NCBI GenBank assembly: GCA_019925105.1 | Contig: JAHGAU010000004.1 | Coordinates: 1,674,001 to 1,738,000, forward strand | DNA from: Niebla homalea | Taxonomy: Eukaryota > Ascomycota > Lecanoromycetes > Lecanorales > Ramalinaceae | DNA: 64,000 nt | Direction: 5' to 3' | Part shown: one piece after another, positions 8,839 to 20,900 of the stretch | Layout: every line of letters starts with the position of its first letter | Position numbering within the stretch: the first letter of the stretch is position 1 | Position numbers and translations under genes: made by a program | Notes under the pieces: generated by a model | What the model was told of the DNA's origin: nothing | The model's database searches: none | Seen by the model: the letters and a program-made list of their open reading frames with translations, nothing else

Positions 8839-10467
8839 ATGAACAGAACCTCTTGCCAAGGGACTTCTACATTACACCACGAGGTGTCAACACAGCCAAC
8901 CTCTATCCGTCCATCTTACAATCGCAATCCCGCGAGCACAGCTCTTCATCCCGTGAATACAGCGGTCGCCAGCGACCTGCGGTCTGCCTCTCCCCCTCTT
9001 CACCAACCATCGGGTTTTTCCCCACCTCGAAAGCAGGCCACTTCCATCGAAAGTTGGCTTGAAGTCACGTCCCTCTCCACGACCCCATCCATCAATCTGC
9101 CTAGAGCGCAATCCGAGCAATTGAACACTCCAGAACCCCCAGCAAACAAGTCTTCACTTTCTCAACCATCGAAAAAGCGCAAGCGCAGCCATTCAACATC
9201 CCCTTCCTTGCCACCAGCAGTACCGTCCGCTGCTATAAGACTCACACGGCAAGCCCTAAGAAACCACCTCAATACCATGGCACAGATGCAGGGCGGCCCG
9301 GTAATGTCGCAGAACATGGACCCCAGCACCCCTAGCAAATCAACTTCGAGAAGCTCCACCAAACCGTCCATGTCGACCTTACAAAAGTATCTGGAACAGC
9401 ACCAGATGTTCTTTCAAAAGGGCACCTTGGATAAGCCGGAATGTGCGGACTTTAAGGAAACGGTAATGGGGCTCATCGATGATAAGCGCGAATCAACCAT
9501 GAAAGCCGACAGTGTGAGCAAACTTAGGAGCACAGCTGCGCAAGGCGCGTTCAACAACGAGGACACGCTGCTGACACTTCTCCTTCCCACAATCATCAAG
9601 GAGAGCCGCGGCACTCGGAACTTGGATCACCATGAGCCCGATGCTCCGGAGGAATTCACCATGGAAGAGTTTAAAAACGATGGCCTTCAAGTCGCCATCA
9701 ACCGCCTGTTCCATCGTGATTGCCTCCCAAACTCCTATGCTGACATTGGCCTTAACGACAAGGACGCCCGCGACCTTGTCAAGCACCAATGGATTACGAA
9801 CCCCAAGCCTGATCGAGTGTACGGTGTACAACCTGATAAGTACCCCATTTTACCAGGCATGCAGGTCCGCTCCGAATCGATTGACTTACTCGACATCGTC
9901 CCGACTATGCATCACGCCTTCTATATCATTGAGGGCAAATCCAGTAACGGCAATATGCTTGAAGCAGCACTTCAAGCCCTACGTGGTACCACAGCGCTCA
10001 TCCACAGCTCACGCGACCTTCTGATCCAGACGGGCCAGCTTGCCGAGGATGGTGGGGACTACGGACCAGACGCCAACACCTTTGTCTTCAGCTCGACTGT
10101 GGACTCAGACCTCATGAGATTCTGGGTCACATTTGCGCGCGTGGAGAAGGGGTTTGAAGGCAAAAAGTACACGAGGTATTATATGGAACCCTTGATCAGC
10201 AAGGCTTTCGGGGACGATGACGAAGCGCTCACTTCCGTGCGTCGCATCTGCCATAACATTCTGGATTGGGGCTTGCTGGACAGGCATGAGATGCTGGAGC
10301 AGCGTTGCAACGCCATCTATGAATTCGACACGAAATGGTTCAGGGAAATGGTGAACAGACAGCGGGCAGAACGTGAGGACGAGGAGCCGGCCAAAGAGAA
10401 GGCAGGTGGGAGCCATCAGAACAGAGACGGCCAGAGCCCAACAAAGAAGAGAAAGCAGGGGAAGTGA
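8839..10467 (+). CDS. PD-(D/E)XK nuclease-like fungal protein (gene 2)
   Basis: This is an uninterrupted 542-codon ORF, paralogous to the gene at 775-2400. Its N-terminal ~200 residues are Ser/Pro-rich and probably disordered. They hold IESWLEVTSLS (~70-80), a KKRKR nuclear-localisation-like patch (112-116) and RLTRQALR (134-141), all with counterparts in gene 1. The core has NPKPDRVYGV (KPD at 323-325) and YIIEGKS (E-G-K at 365-367), spaced as the Asp and E-x-K of a PD-(D/E)XK site. LEAALQALRGTTALIHSSRDLL follows, and the C-terminal conserved block contains ICHNILDWGLLDR. The tail is Lys/Glu-rich. I infer DUF7924/PDDEXK_12-type membership. The substrate and role are unknown. The first Met is simply the first in frame, and a later one is possible. 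The gene lacks the Ala/Thr/Pro-rich insertion of gene 1 and needs no intron. Confidence 0.8.
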   Translation: MNRTSCQGTSTLHHEVSTQPTSIRPSYNRNPASTALHPVNTAVASDLRSASPPLHQPSGFSPPRKQATSIESWLEVTSLSTTPSINLPRAQSEQLNTPEPPANKSSLSQPSKKRKRSHSTSPSLPPAVPSAAIRLTRQALRNHLNTMAQMQGGPVMSQNMDPSTPSKSTSRSSTKPSMSTLQKYLEQHQMFFQKGTLDKPECADFKETVMGLIDDKRESTMKADSVSKLRSTAAQGAFNNEDTLLTLLLPTIIKESRGTRNLDHHEPDAPEEFTMEEFKNDGLQVAINRLFHRDCLPNSYADIGLNDKDARDLVKHQWITNPKPDRVYGVQPDKYPILPGMQVRSESIDLLDIVPTMHHAFYIIEGKSSNGNMLEAALQALRGTTALIHSSRDLLIQTGQLAEDGGDYGPDANTFVFSSTVDSDLMRFWVTFARVEKGFEGKKYTRYYMEPLISKAFGDDDEALTSVRRICHNILDWGLLDRHEMLEQRCNAIYEFDTKWFREMVNRQRAEREDEEPAKEKAGGSHQNRDGQSPTKKRKQGK

Positions 10468-10652
10468 TCAGGCCATAGTTCAATGGGTTTGCTCCTTGCT
10501 GGAGCTAAAAGCTGTTCACTAGCCTTTTTCTTTTTTCAGTCAAGGCGGTAATTCTGCATGCATACATACCCAGTCTAGCTAGTACCAACAATAAGACAAA
10601 GCGTTCAAGGCGGTCATCCGCAACGGCTAAAAGTCTTCAACCATCCTTTCAC

Positions 10653-10930
10653 TTACATTATCCTCGAACTCCCCATCTCCCAAACCACACATTCATCTCT
10701 GCCTTTACCCGCTTTCCCCCTTACCCATACCCCACACCCCCACAGCTCCCCCTCCCTCCCCTCCTCCTCCTCCTTACCCCCTACTTCCCACAACATCCCC
10801 AGCCCCCGTACAATCCACAGCACCACCACCACCATCCCAACCACCACAGCCATCACACACACACACACATACGCGAGCGCTGTGCTATAGTATCCACCAA
10901 GCCCCACACACACACGTGGGTATCACCTCG
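10653..10930. repeat. C-rich low-complexity DNA with (CA)n
   Basis: The plus strand is strongly C-rich: CCCCACACCCC, CTCCCCTCCTCCTCC, CACCACCACCACC, and (AC)n runs at 10855-10870 and near 10905. The minus ORF across it encodes only low-complexity peptide and is not credible. The stretch follows the end of the second PD-(D/E)XK-like gene; 10468-10652 holds no other feature. Confidence 0.8.
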
Positions 10931-10977
10931 GCTAAGCCGTACGTAGCACTACTATGTTGTACATCCCCGGGACTAGA

Positions 10978-11283
10978 TTAGTGGTAGTAGTAGTAGTAGG
11001 GGGCATTGGTGGGTTTTGTGTGTGTTTGTGGATGGATTGATGGATGGGTGTTTGTGGGTATAGGTGGGGGGAAAGGAATGGAAGAGTTGGGTTTGGTGTG
11101 GATTGGGGGGATGGGGGTATGGGGGGGGGGATGATGGGGGATGGATGGGGGATGGAGGATGGTGGGGGATGGATGGGGGATGACCGGGGATGGGGATGAT
11201 GGTTGCGGGAGCGATGTTTCGTTTTGTAAGCTGGGGTGGTAAGGGTAGAGAGTTAAGGGCAAGGGAGCGGAGGAGGTATGCAC
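10978..11283. repeat. G-rich low-complexity DNA (GGGGATGGAT repeats)
   Basis: Starting about 50 bp after the C-rich tract, the plus strand switches to G-rich repeats such as GGGGGATGGATGGGGGATGG and GTGGGTTTTGTGTGTG. Several G-runs are close enough together to form a G-quadruplex. A minus ORF of 101 codons covers it but is only Pro/His/Thr low-complexity sequence. The switch in strand composition near 10930-10980 is sharp. Confidence 0.8.
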
Positions 11284-11681
11284 GATTAACGTGGCTGGGA
11301 ATCGATGGTCGTTTTTTGGGGGGGATTTGCGATTCCGGCTTAACGCTCGATGTGGAGGTGAAGTTGTAGAAAAGATTTTGAGACTTGGATATAGAGGATT
11401 TCTACTTTTAAGGTTAATGTGAATGTTTTCTGTATATAGCTTGGAGAATTCAGAATGCTTGGCAATAAAATAAAAAAAAACTTACCTCTCCCGTGTTTTT
11501 ATTAGCTATTATTATATAAAATACTTAAAACCTTACGTAACGTCTATTATATACGTATTACTTAATTATCGTATTATAAGTAAACTTATAATATTAATAA
11601 GTTAATATAAGGTAATTTTTTATTAAAGGTTACGTATTAATAACTTTTTAAGTAAATATAATTATTATTTACCGTAAATAT

Positions 11682-12198
11682 CAGCAAATCTGCGACCTAT
11701 TCAGATTAAGTAACCAAAAAAAAGGAATTTATTCACTTAAACCGCTCGTAAGTTACTTATAAGTATCCCGGAAAACTTATAAGTGCTTTAAGCGGTCTTA
11801 AGTAAGTAAAATAAAGTTAAAAATAAACCCGTTTAAAACGGTAAAATAACGATTTTTATTTTTTATATTTTTTTTAATAAGCTTCCGTAACCCTCCCTAT
11901 AAGCCGTAATATTCAACGTTTTTAGAATAAATTAAAATTCAGTTGATTTAGTTAGGAATTACCCTTAACGCTAATAATTTATCCTTAAGGGGGGGCAATG
12001 AAAGGGGGTAACTTAAATAAAAAAACGTTAAATTAAAAAATTCACGAGTCATTAATAAACTTACGAGTATCTAAGAAAATTATAAGTAAGCCGGATACTC
12101 GCGAGCGCTTTAATTTTAAGCGAGGGGGTATATATTTTTAAACCTGCTTAACCTATTCGCTTGCACTCGGAGTGCTTACATGGTTTGTAAATTTGCAG
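11682..12198 (-). mobile_element. Dispersed ~520-bp repeat, copy 1
   Basis: This is one of five related copies in the window, in inverted orientation to the others. It starts CAGCAAATCTGCGACCT and ends with the complement of TGCAAATTTACAAACC, so the two ends form an imperfect inverted repeat (GCAAATYTGYG core). It contains the ACCGCTC...GCGGT hairpin arms and the TAAGCCGTAATATTCAACGTTTTT block shared by all copies. It has no coding capacity. It is probably a non-autonomous DNA transposon and lies at the left edge of the RIP block. Confidence 0.65.
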
Positions 12199-12439
12199 AT
12201 GAAATTAACTTTTTTATTAAGTATAATGCTTGTAATTTATTTCGTTATTATTAAAAATCAGTTGCTATTATTAATAAAACGTATTTTTATTAAGTTAGAA
12301 CCTGTAAATAAAAGAAACGTATATAGAGGTATAATTAAGTAAATTTATTTAAGTAATCTTTAAAACAGTTATTATTAAAGCTTTACTTTATTACTTTAAT
12401 AATATTACTTAAATATCAATAACGTTATCCTTTAACTTC

Positions 12440-12852
12440 ATTCATCCATTGATTTATATTACGGATCTAACTAAGATACTTCCGGCGTTCCCTAATAATC
12501 GGCTATTAAGCCTTGTTAATAATTGTAAAAACCTGATATTGATAACGTTAAAAGTAAAAACCGGTATTTATTTAACTTTTATCCTTATTTTAAAGGATTA
12601 AAAACATCTATAACCGTTTAAAAATGAAAATTCATTTATACGCTTTTTCTAAGAAAACTTATAATATTAAAACTGAATTATTTTAAAAAAATTCTTAATC
12701 TTATACTACTTCCTTCACTTTATAAGTCTGCGTTATATTATTATTTTGAATCGTATTTTTAAATACTTATACCGGTATATATATTATTGTTATTTATTTA
12801 TATATAATATTTTTTTTATAATAAAGGTTATCATTATTTATATTAACCTTTC
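12440..12852 (-). mobile_element. LINE E1, 3'-end piece
   Basis: The left edge has the family 3' end in inverted orientation: ATTGATTTATATTACGGATC followed by the CCGGCGTTCC block. It aligns in pattern with 14929-15310 and with the 3' ends of the other copies. It ends at the left target-site duplication of E2 (ATATTAACCTTTC, 12840-12852). The element continues at 25189-25373 and 31184-31353. E1 is therefore the oldest insertion of this stack. Its 5' end was not found. Confidence 0.65.
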
Positions 12853-14928
12853 AAGATAGAAATGGCGACGAATAAAGGGACCTTAAAGGTCCAAAATGAT
12901 ATATATATACAGAGCTTAAGTAATAGCGAGGCGAATGCCTTAAATGCGATAAGTATAGGTAGCGTAATGGTCGAGGTTGAAAGGGTGGAAAAGCGAACAG
13001 TTTATATTCACGGGAACGGGGACGAATCGTATAAATAACGCGGTAACAATAAAATGAAAAACGCTTAAACCGAATAAAAAACTTATGAATAAAAAAGTAT
13101 ACGTAAAGAACCGCGTAAAACACGTAAAAATGATACGGTAACGGTTAATAAATAAAAGGTAAAAAAGGCCAGAATGACTCTTATAATAAAGCGAGTAAAA
13201 GACGAATAAACGTAGAACAATATTAATAATAAGGTTATTAAGGGTATATAAAATAATATCGAAATAAGTAAAAAGAATAAGTTATTACGCAATAAAGGGT
13301 AAGCTATAAAGGAAAGGATATAATATTACGGGGAAAACATAACGGGGGAAAAAACGGTAAGAACGTTAAAAGGCCTCTTTATAATAAAGTGGAAGAATAT
13401 TGCGTTAAAAACTTAATTAATACTATAAATAAAGCTACGGAGTATAAGAGATTTTTATATAAAAACGGGCGTAAAATTAAAAAAAATAAAGCGGTTATAC
13501 GAAAAGTAAGAAGCAATAAAAAAGCGCCGGTAAACGGGGAAAAAAGGAGCTTAAAAAACCTTATATAAAATAAAGGAACGATAACGGGAACCCTATGAAA
13601 AAGAGAGAGTTAAACGATAAAAACTATAAAGGTAATATTTATAATGGTGGCGGTAAAACTTAAAAAAACAATAACGGCGTTAAGGAAAACAAGGATAATA
13701 ACGATCCGGTTATTAAATAATAACAACAAAAACGTAATTATAAAAATAAACCCTTTATAATTAATAAAAGTATTTAAAATAACGGAAAAGTTACTTATAA
13801 AGCAAATTCTCGTAATACGTAAACTACAAAATAAGGATATTTTCCTTAATACGGTATCCTTAAAAACGAGAAAAAAATTAAAGAAGTTTAAAAGGTAAAT
13901 CGATAAAAGAGAATTTAAAAGGGTAAAAGTATTAAGGTAATTATTTACCGTTACGGTAAATAAAAGATATTTAATACGGTTCTTAAACGTAAAAAAGGTG
14001 TCACGGTGTGAGGACTGCGATGCTAATAGCCAAGAGCCCAGTCAGTGCGCTAGGCCCAATCGAGCCTAGCGCATGCCCTCTGCACACTTGCATGCATGCA
14101 TACTGTACCATAGATTTCTCTTTATAGTTGAAATTCAGTCATATTCACCCTTGACCTTACTGAGTCCCTGACAAAAGGAGTTTACCTTAAAATATATAAA
14201 AAGAAAGAATATAGTTTTTTACCCCGGACTAAAGATCGTTAACTTTAAATTTTTTCCGTAATAAAAAAACCGGATACCCTTAATTACGTAAAATGATATT
14301 CTATGGTTATCTTAAACGTAACGTTAATAAGGATATATAATAATGTTTTTAATAAAAAAAATAATGAAAGGTAAATCCTTTAAATTAAAAAAACCTTAAA
14401 ATAAAGCAGTACATATTTATTAATACTTTAAGTATTAAAAATATAAATATATCATTATAAAATATTTAAACGATATTAAATATACAATATACGCCGAAAA
14501 TATAATACTTATAAGTACGTAAACCTAATAATAAAGGGTTTAATAAAGAACGTACTTAAGTATATAACGTATAGTAAAAATAATTACTTGATATAAGATT
14601 TACGATATTTAATAAAAATTAAAAGGATTAAATATAAAAATAATAATTAAAATTTAACGTTATAATTTATATAAATTTAAACCCATAAAGTAATTAAAAA
14701 CCGTCTTTAATCGTAAATAAAACTAACTTAATAAAAAGGGGTAAAAAATAGTAATAAATAGCGCAAAAAAAGAAGCTTACCGCGATATTAACCCTTAAGT
14801 TTAACCGTTTCAAAGCAATAATAATAACCGTAAAAACGTTGAAATAAATAATATTTAACTTTAATAAAAGATTATTAACTTGAACAAATATAAATGGGGA
14901 AGCCTTAATAAAAGTTAATATATAATAT
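12853..14928 (+). mobile_element. LINE E2, 5' part (Tad1-like)
   Basis: The element starts directly after the 13-bp duplication ATATTAACCTTTC (12840-12852, repeated at 25189-25201). The family start codon ATGGCGACGAA lies at 12862 after only ~9 bp of leader. The ORF1 frame begins MATNKGTLKVQND and is soon closed by stops. It contains a solo LTR (13999-14173) and is broken at 14928 by insertion of E3; it resumes at 21252. The joined length without insertions is about 5.83 kb. Assignment to the LINE/Tad1 type rests on the 3' tandem tail, variable-length target duplications, 5'-truncated siblings and lack of LTRs; RT motifs are too eroded to read. Confidence 0.7.
13999..14173. mobile_element. 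Solo LTR, 175 bp, apparently not RIP-mutated
   Basis: It begins TGTCACGGTG and ends CCCTGACA, so the termini are TGTCA/TGACA inverted repeats. A perfect 5-bp target-site duplication AAAGG flanks it at 13994-13998 and 14174-14178. Base composition is normal, in sharp contrast to the AT-rich LINE on both sides. It contains a 10-bp-stem hairpin (14046-14055 with 14064-14073, core GCGCTAGGC/GCCTAGCGC) and a GCATGCATGCAT run. This is the expected product of LTR-LTR recombination of a small LTR retrotransposon that arrived after the surrounding repeat had been mutated. It is too short to be a RIP target by itself. Confidence 0.85.
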
Positions 14929-17900
14929 TTGATTGATTGATTGATTTATACTACGGATCTAGCTAAGTTAATTCCGGCGTTCCTTAATACTCGGCTATTT
15001 AGCCTTATTAATAACCGTAAAAAACCCGATATTTATAACGTTAAGAATAAAAGCCGGTATTTACTTAATTTTTACTTACGTCTTAAGGGCTAAAAATATC
15101 TATAATCGTTTAAAGAGTAAGAATTTATTTATATATTTTTTTTAAGAAAACCTATAATATTATAACTGAATCTATTTAAAAGTTATTTTTAAACCTATTA
15201 CTTTTCCGTTACTTTATGGGTTTATTTAATATTAAAATTTTAAAATTCTAATTATACTATTAAATATCCTTACCGATATATATATTATTATTATTTTATT
15301 TATATGACTTTATTAACCAATATAATATCGCCTTTTATGCCGCTTTAATATTTATAGCCCTTTTAACCCTTTATTAAGTATAGTTTTTCCGTTATTGCTT
15401 TTTACCCCCGGGTTAACGGCGAAGTTTTTTAATTAAGTTTTTAATTACTTTATTTATTTCTTTAATTAAGTTAAATTATAATAATAAGCTTATAATTATT
15501 ATATATTTAATAGCCGCTTTAATACTTTTTTTATTAATATAAGTATTTAACGATAATCGTTAATCCTTACTTTTTTAGTTAATCCCGGTTTAAGTTCCTT
15601 AAATAGTAAATAAGAAATTAATACGTATATAGCGTTTTACTTTTATTATTTATATTTATAATTAATATTAATCCGGTTATTAACGTATATAATAAAAAGG
15701 AAGTAAATTAAGCCGTTTTTATTTATCCGGAGTTAAATTATTAACGCGTTATTATTTTTCTTTATAATCTTATAACGCCGGAAATACTTATTAATAATTT
15801 TATTATTATTTAACGTTAAGTATTATTATTTTTAAGGGATTAATTCTTTATATTTACGTTAACGCTTTATTTATTTCCCTATAATTTATAGGGTAATTAC
15901 CGTTAACTTTACTTTTACGGTTTTTTTTTTCTACCGCTTTTATTTTAAGTAAAAATTTATATACTTTTACGTTAACTTCTTAAACGTAAGCTAGGTTAAC
16001 CTTTTTTTTAACTTACTTTAATTTAACTTCCATAAAAGGGGTAAATACCGTTTTTATGCTTTTTTATTTTAGGCTTTTTATAGTTTTAATAAATACGTTT
16101 ATTTCTTATTAACGTAATTAAGTTTATATCTTTTTTAAGCTTTACTTAAGTAATCATTTAATTTAAGGCCAGCTTTATTAATAATATAAAAACCTTAGAT
16201 TCTAATACCGGGACGGGAATTACTTTATATGTTTTACTTATTACTTTTAAATATCGGTTTTAAACCTTTTATAATTATTAAACGGGCTTTTTCTTATATT
16301 TAAATATACCTTTAAATACGTATTAAATAATTACCGTATACGTTATCGTAAACTTTATAACCGCTTAATAAATAATTTTAACCTTTTATAAAGTAACTCC
16401 TTATATTAACGCCGTAAGGTAAATAAGGCCCCTTTTTTATGAAATTATCTTCTTTTAAACCTTTCTTATATAGTTTTTTTAATTTAGTTTCTTATTAATT
16501 TATAAGCCGAATATTTCAATATTAACTTCCGGTTTTACTATTATATTACTTAAGTTTATTATAACTATTATATTATATAGCTTCGGGCTCCTTATTATAT
16601 AAATAAGTTTATATTTATACGGGGTAAATTAAACTTTATATATTTTTACTTATTATAAATAAACTTTATAAGTTTATTTTAACTTTAAATAATTCATATA
16701 AGTAAACGTATTATAAGTTAAAAGGTAAATATTCTTAATAAAGCTTTTTACTTAAACTTTTTATTTTAACTTTATTAAGTCTTTAATAAATAAACCGTTA
16801 AAAAATAAAAATAAAATTAAAAAAATAAATAATTTTTAAGGAATCTTTATTATTGCGGGCTTTATTATATTTATCTTTTATCCTAGGTTAATTAACGTCG
16901 TTTAATTACTTAAGAAATTCTTTATTTAATTTATAAAAAAAAATAAAACCCTTTTTTCCCGTAAATTATATAGTAACCTTTAATAATTTACTTTATTAAA
17001 CGCCTTTATAATATTTAAGGAAAGAAGACTTATAATATATTTTTTTTTATAATTTTATATTATATATACGTTATTAATTAAGCCTTTAAAAGCCGTTTCC
17101 GTTAACCGTTTTCTTCTTATTTCTATTTATTAATAAAAAAGTAATTTATATTTTTCTACGTAATTATTTAAGATTTTTACGATTACCGTTTTTAAAGCCT
17201 TTCTTAACGTATAAAGGAATATTATAGGTTTATATAATTTTACCTTTAAATAATTTAACTTAACCGGCTTCTTAAGGAAATTTATTTTAATTTCCTTAAA
17301 TTTACGGGGATAATATTTTATATTGAAGTAAACTTAAAATAAATAAATAAAAACCTCTTTAAATAACGATATTATTATAAATAAAAACTTATTTAATATA
17401 CCGTTAAATCCGGGGGCCTTATCCTTTTTCGGTTTATTAATCGCTTTAATTATTATTTCCTGGGTTATTATTTTACTTATTATTATTAATTTAGAATATA
17501 TTATACCGTTAATATTTATTAAGTTAACTTCCGGTAATAAGGGAAAGAACGCCCCTTTAAGAGCCTTAATTTTACTATTAAAGGTATTTATTATTATAGC
17601 GTTTAATCTTTTTAAAGGTAAAAACTTAAAGATAAATTTAAGTTTTTTATTTTATTCCTTACCGTATTTTATTAGCTTTTAAATATTATGAAAGGAAACC
17701 GCCAAATTATATATTATAGCCTAAAAATACGTTTATTTAACCTTCCGGATAATTCTTTTTTTTTCCTTTTAAGTTTCCTTTAACCGTTAAAGCGTTTCCC
17801 GGTTTTTATATTTAATAATTTACTTTATAAGCGCTTTTACCTTTATAATCACTTTTATACATTTTTCATTTTAGTAGGTTTTAACTTTTTAAAACGGCTT

Positions 17901-20900
17901 TATTATTAAGATTACAACGTTAATTATTTTATTTAAAGCTTTTATTACCTATTTTATAAAACGGTTAATCTATTCTTTATTATTAAGCCGGGGGAGCTTC
18001 ATTAATTAAGATATTTTTTATTACTTTTATAAATACCTTAATTTCCTTAACCGTCTTTTATATTTATTTAAATAATAAAGGCGGAGTTATATTAACGGAT
18101 TAATTTAAAGTTATCTATATTAGGATATAATTTAAATTATATTTTAAGTTTTTTTTAAGGTCCGTATATTATAATTAAATTAATAATATTTTTAAGTTAA
18201 ATATTAAATTAATTATAATTTTAAGTTTATAACTTTTTTATATAATAGCTTTTTTAACGTTAATAATATAAAGTTAAACTATATGATAATTATTAATAGT
18301 TCTTTAAATTTAATATAATTAATCTTATAACCGTTTTCGTTCTATTAAATATAATAAAAATTAAAGTCTTTTATTAAGAAATACTTATTAAGTATAATTA
18401 TAATATCCTTAAGTAACGGGATTATAAAGGGTTTTTTCTTATTAATTAATAACGGAGTATACGTATTATAAATATTTAAGTTACCCTTAATATCCTTTTT
18501 TATATAATCCGGAATATATATAAGTTCCTTCCGTAATAAATAACGTTTTAATTATTTATATTTAACCTTTTATTAATAAAGAAATACGTTTACGTTATTT
18601 CGTTATTTTTAAAGGCTAAATAAAAACTATCTTCCTGGTTAATTAAAAAGTAAATATATAAATTATATAACGGCTCTTATATCATTATAATATTAATATC
18701 CTTTATTTTTTTAAATTTAAATATTAATATTATAGCTTTAATTATTTCCTTATATATATTATATTATATTATTTTTAAAAGCGTAAATATATTAAATATT
18801 AACGTCTATTAGGCTTTTTTTATTAACTTTTATTTATATAAACGGTTTTTCCTTAAAATTAAGCGTAATTTATTTTAATCTTTTTATTATAATAATAATC
18901 CCGGTCGGGCGGCCGGCTTTAAGGGTTAATATCGTTATAAATTTCTTCTTTTTTACGTTATTAATTACTGCGTTTTACTTTTTTCCGTTTAATAAGCTCC
19001 GTTTACGTTTTAAGACCGTTTTTAATTATTTTGCCGGTTTAAATTCATATAAATCATAGCGTTAAATTTTAATTATTATCTTGGTTTCTTTACGTTAAGT
19101 TTCCTTTATTTTTATTATATATTATAAGTCTTACGCCGAATAATTATTATTATTATATATTACGTATCTTAACGCGTTCTTTATTAAGCTTTTTATTATT
19201 AAGTTAACGTATTTATATGTATTATACCCTTCGGTATATATTACGTACTTTATATTATTAAGATACCTTATAATAATATACCTATACCTTTAATATTTAG
19301 AATATTAATAAATATCTATTACCCGGTCTTAAGATTTATTAATTTAAAGGATTTATCCTTTATTACCCTTTTATTAAGGATATCGTTATATATCCTTATT
19401 AACGTTACGCTTAAAATAACTATAAAGTATTTCTTTATATAATTAAAAATATTTAACCTTTTTATTATAAAGGGAAGACTATAATTAACGATCTTTAACC
19501 TAAGGTAAAAAACCGTATTCTCCTTTTTTATCCGCCTTAAAATAACTTCCTTTTCTTCCCCCGTAAACCTTATTAAGTATATCCCGTTTACCGCAATAAT
19601 AAAGGATTACCTTAATACCTTTACCGTTTTATACCCCCCTTTACCGGCTTATCCCTTCAACTTCTTTAACCCCTTTTTTGCCTTTAATAAGATTATATTA
19701 AGGAAGATATTCCCGCTTTATAACTTACGTACCGTAATAATCTGTTCTATTAATAACTCTTTTATTATTTTAAACGCCTTTATTAATTATAACGGATTCA
19801 TTTTTACCGTTATATTCCTCTCTTCCTTATTTAATAATTATATAATTATTATTTTCGTTTTCCTTAACGCCATTATTTTCTCCTTTATTTTTATTTCCTT
19901 TACCGTTAACGCCGGCGCCGCCTTTATAATTTTCGTTATTTAATTTATTCCCGCTCTTTTCCTCTGCAAATTTGTGAACCAGCATATAAGCACTCCGAGT
20001 GGAAGCGAGCAGATTGAGCAAGTTAAGCTTATATCCCTTCTCGTTAAGCTTTTAAGCGCTCGTAAGTATCCGGCTTACTCGTAAGTTTCTTGGATTCTTA
20101 TAAGTTTTAATTTTTTTTTTAACTTAAGGATTTTTTAATTAAATTACCCCCTTTAACTACCCCCTCCTTAAGGATAAATTATTAGCTACCAGGGTAAATT
20201 TTAGTTAAAATAACTGAATCTATAATTAATTTTAAAAAACGTTGAATATTACGGCTTATAAAGGAGATAACGGTAATACCCGCTGTTAAGAAAGCTTAAA
20301 TAAAAAAATTTATAAAAAATAAAAATTATTATTTTACCGTTTTAAATATTTTTATTTTTAACTTTTTTTTACCCGCTTAGGACCGCTCGGAGCACTCGTG
20401 AGTTTCCCTGGATACTCGTAAATAACTTACGAGCGGTCTGAGTGAATAAATCCATTTTTTTTTATTCACTCGCTCCGAGCAGGTCGCAGATTTGCTGATG
20501 TTCTTTAAAGTTTCCCTTATTATTCTTTTATTTTATATATATCCTTTCTATTTCTTTTCGTTTTTATCCGCCGGTACTTTTATTACCGCCCCTTAAGCTT
20601 TACGTAACCTTTTTAACTCCTTTAAACTTCTCCTTATATTTACGTAAAAGTCTCTTATTCCCTATAATCCGATTTATAATATCGGCTAAATCTTTAACGT
20701 AATATCCTTTTATATAATTATAAGGAGGCCTTTTAATGCTCTTATTGTTTTTTTCTTTTTTATTTTTCTTTTATATATTTAGCGGTTATTTTTTTTTATA
20801 ACTTATTCTTATTTACTTAATATCTCCCTATTTTTACTTAACTTTCTCTTAATTTATATATACTTAATAAGGCCTTTTATACCTCCGTTTACCCTTTATC

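Noticed and set aside
10653..11283. Two minus-strand ORFs over the C-rich and G-rich tracts
   Set aside because: The translations are pure low complexity and follow directly from the simple repeats.
11682..12198. The ~530-bp family interpreted as solo LTRs
   Set aside because: The ends are imperfect inverted repeats of about 15 bp without TG...CA termini, and no short duplication of constant length was seen. A non-autonomous DNA element is more likely.
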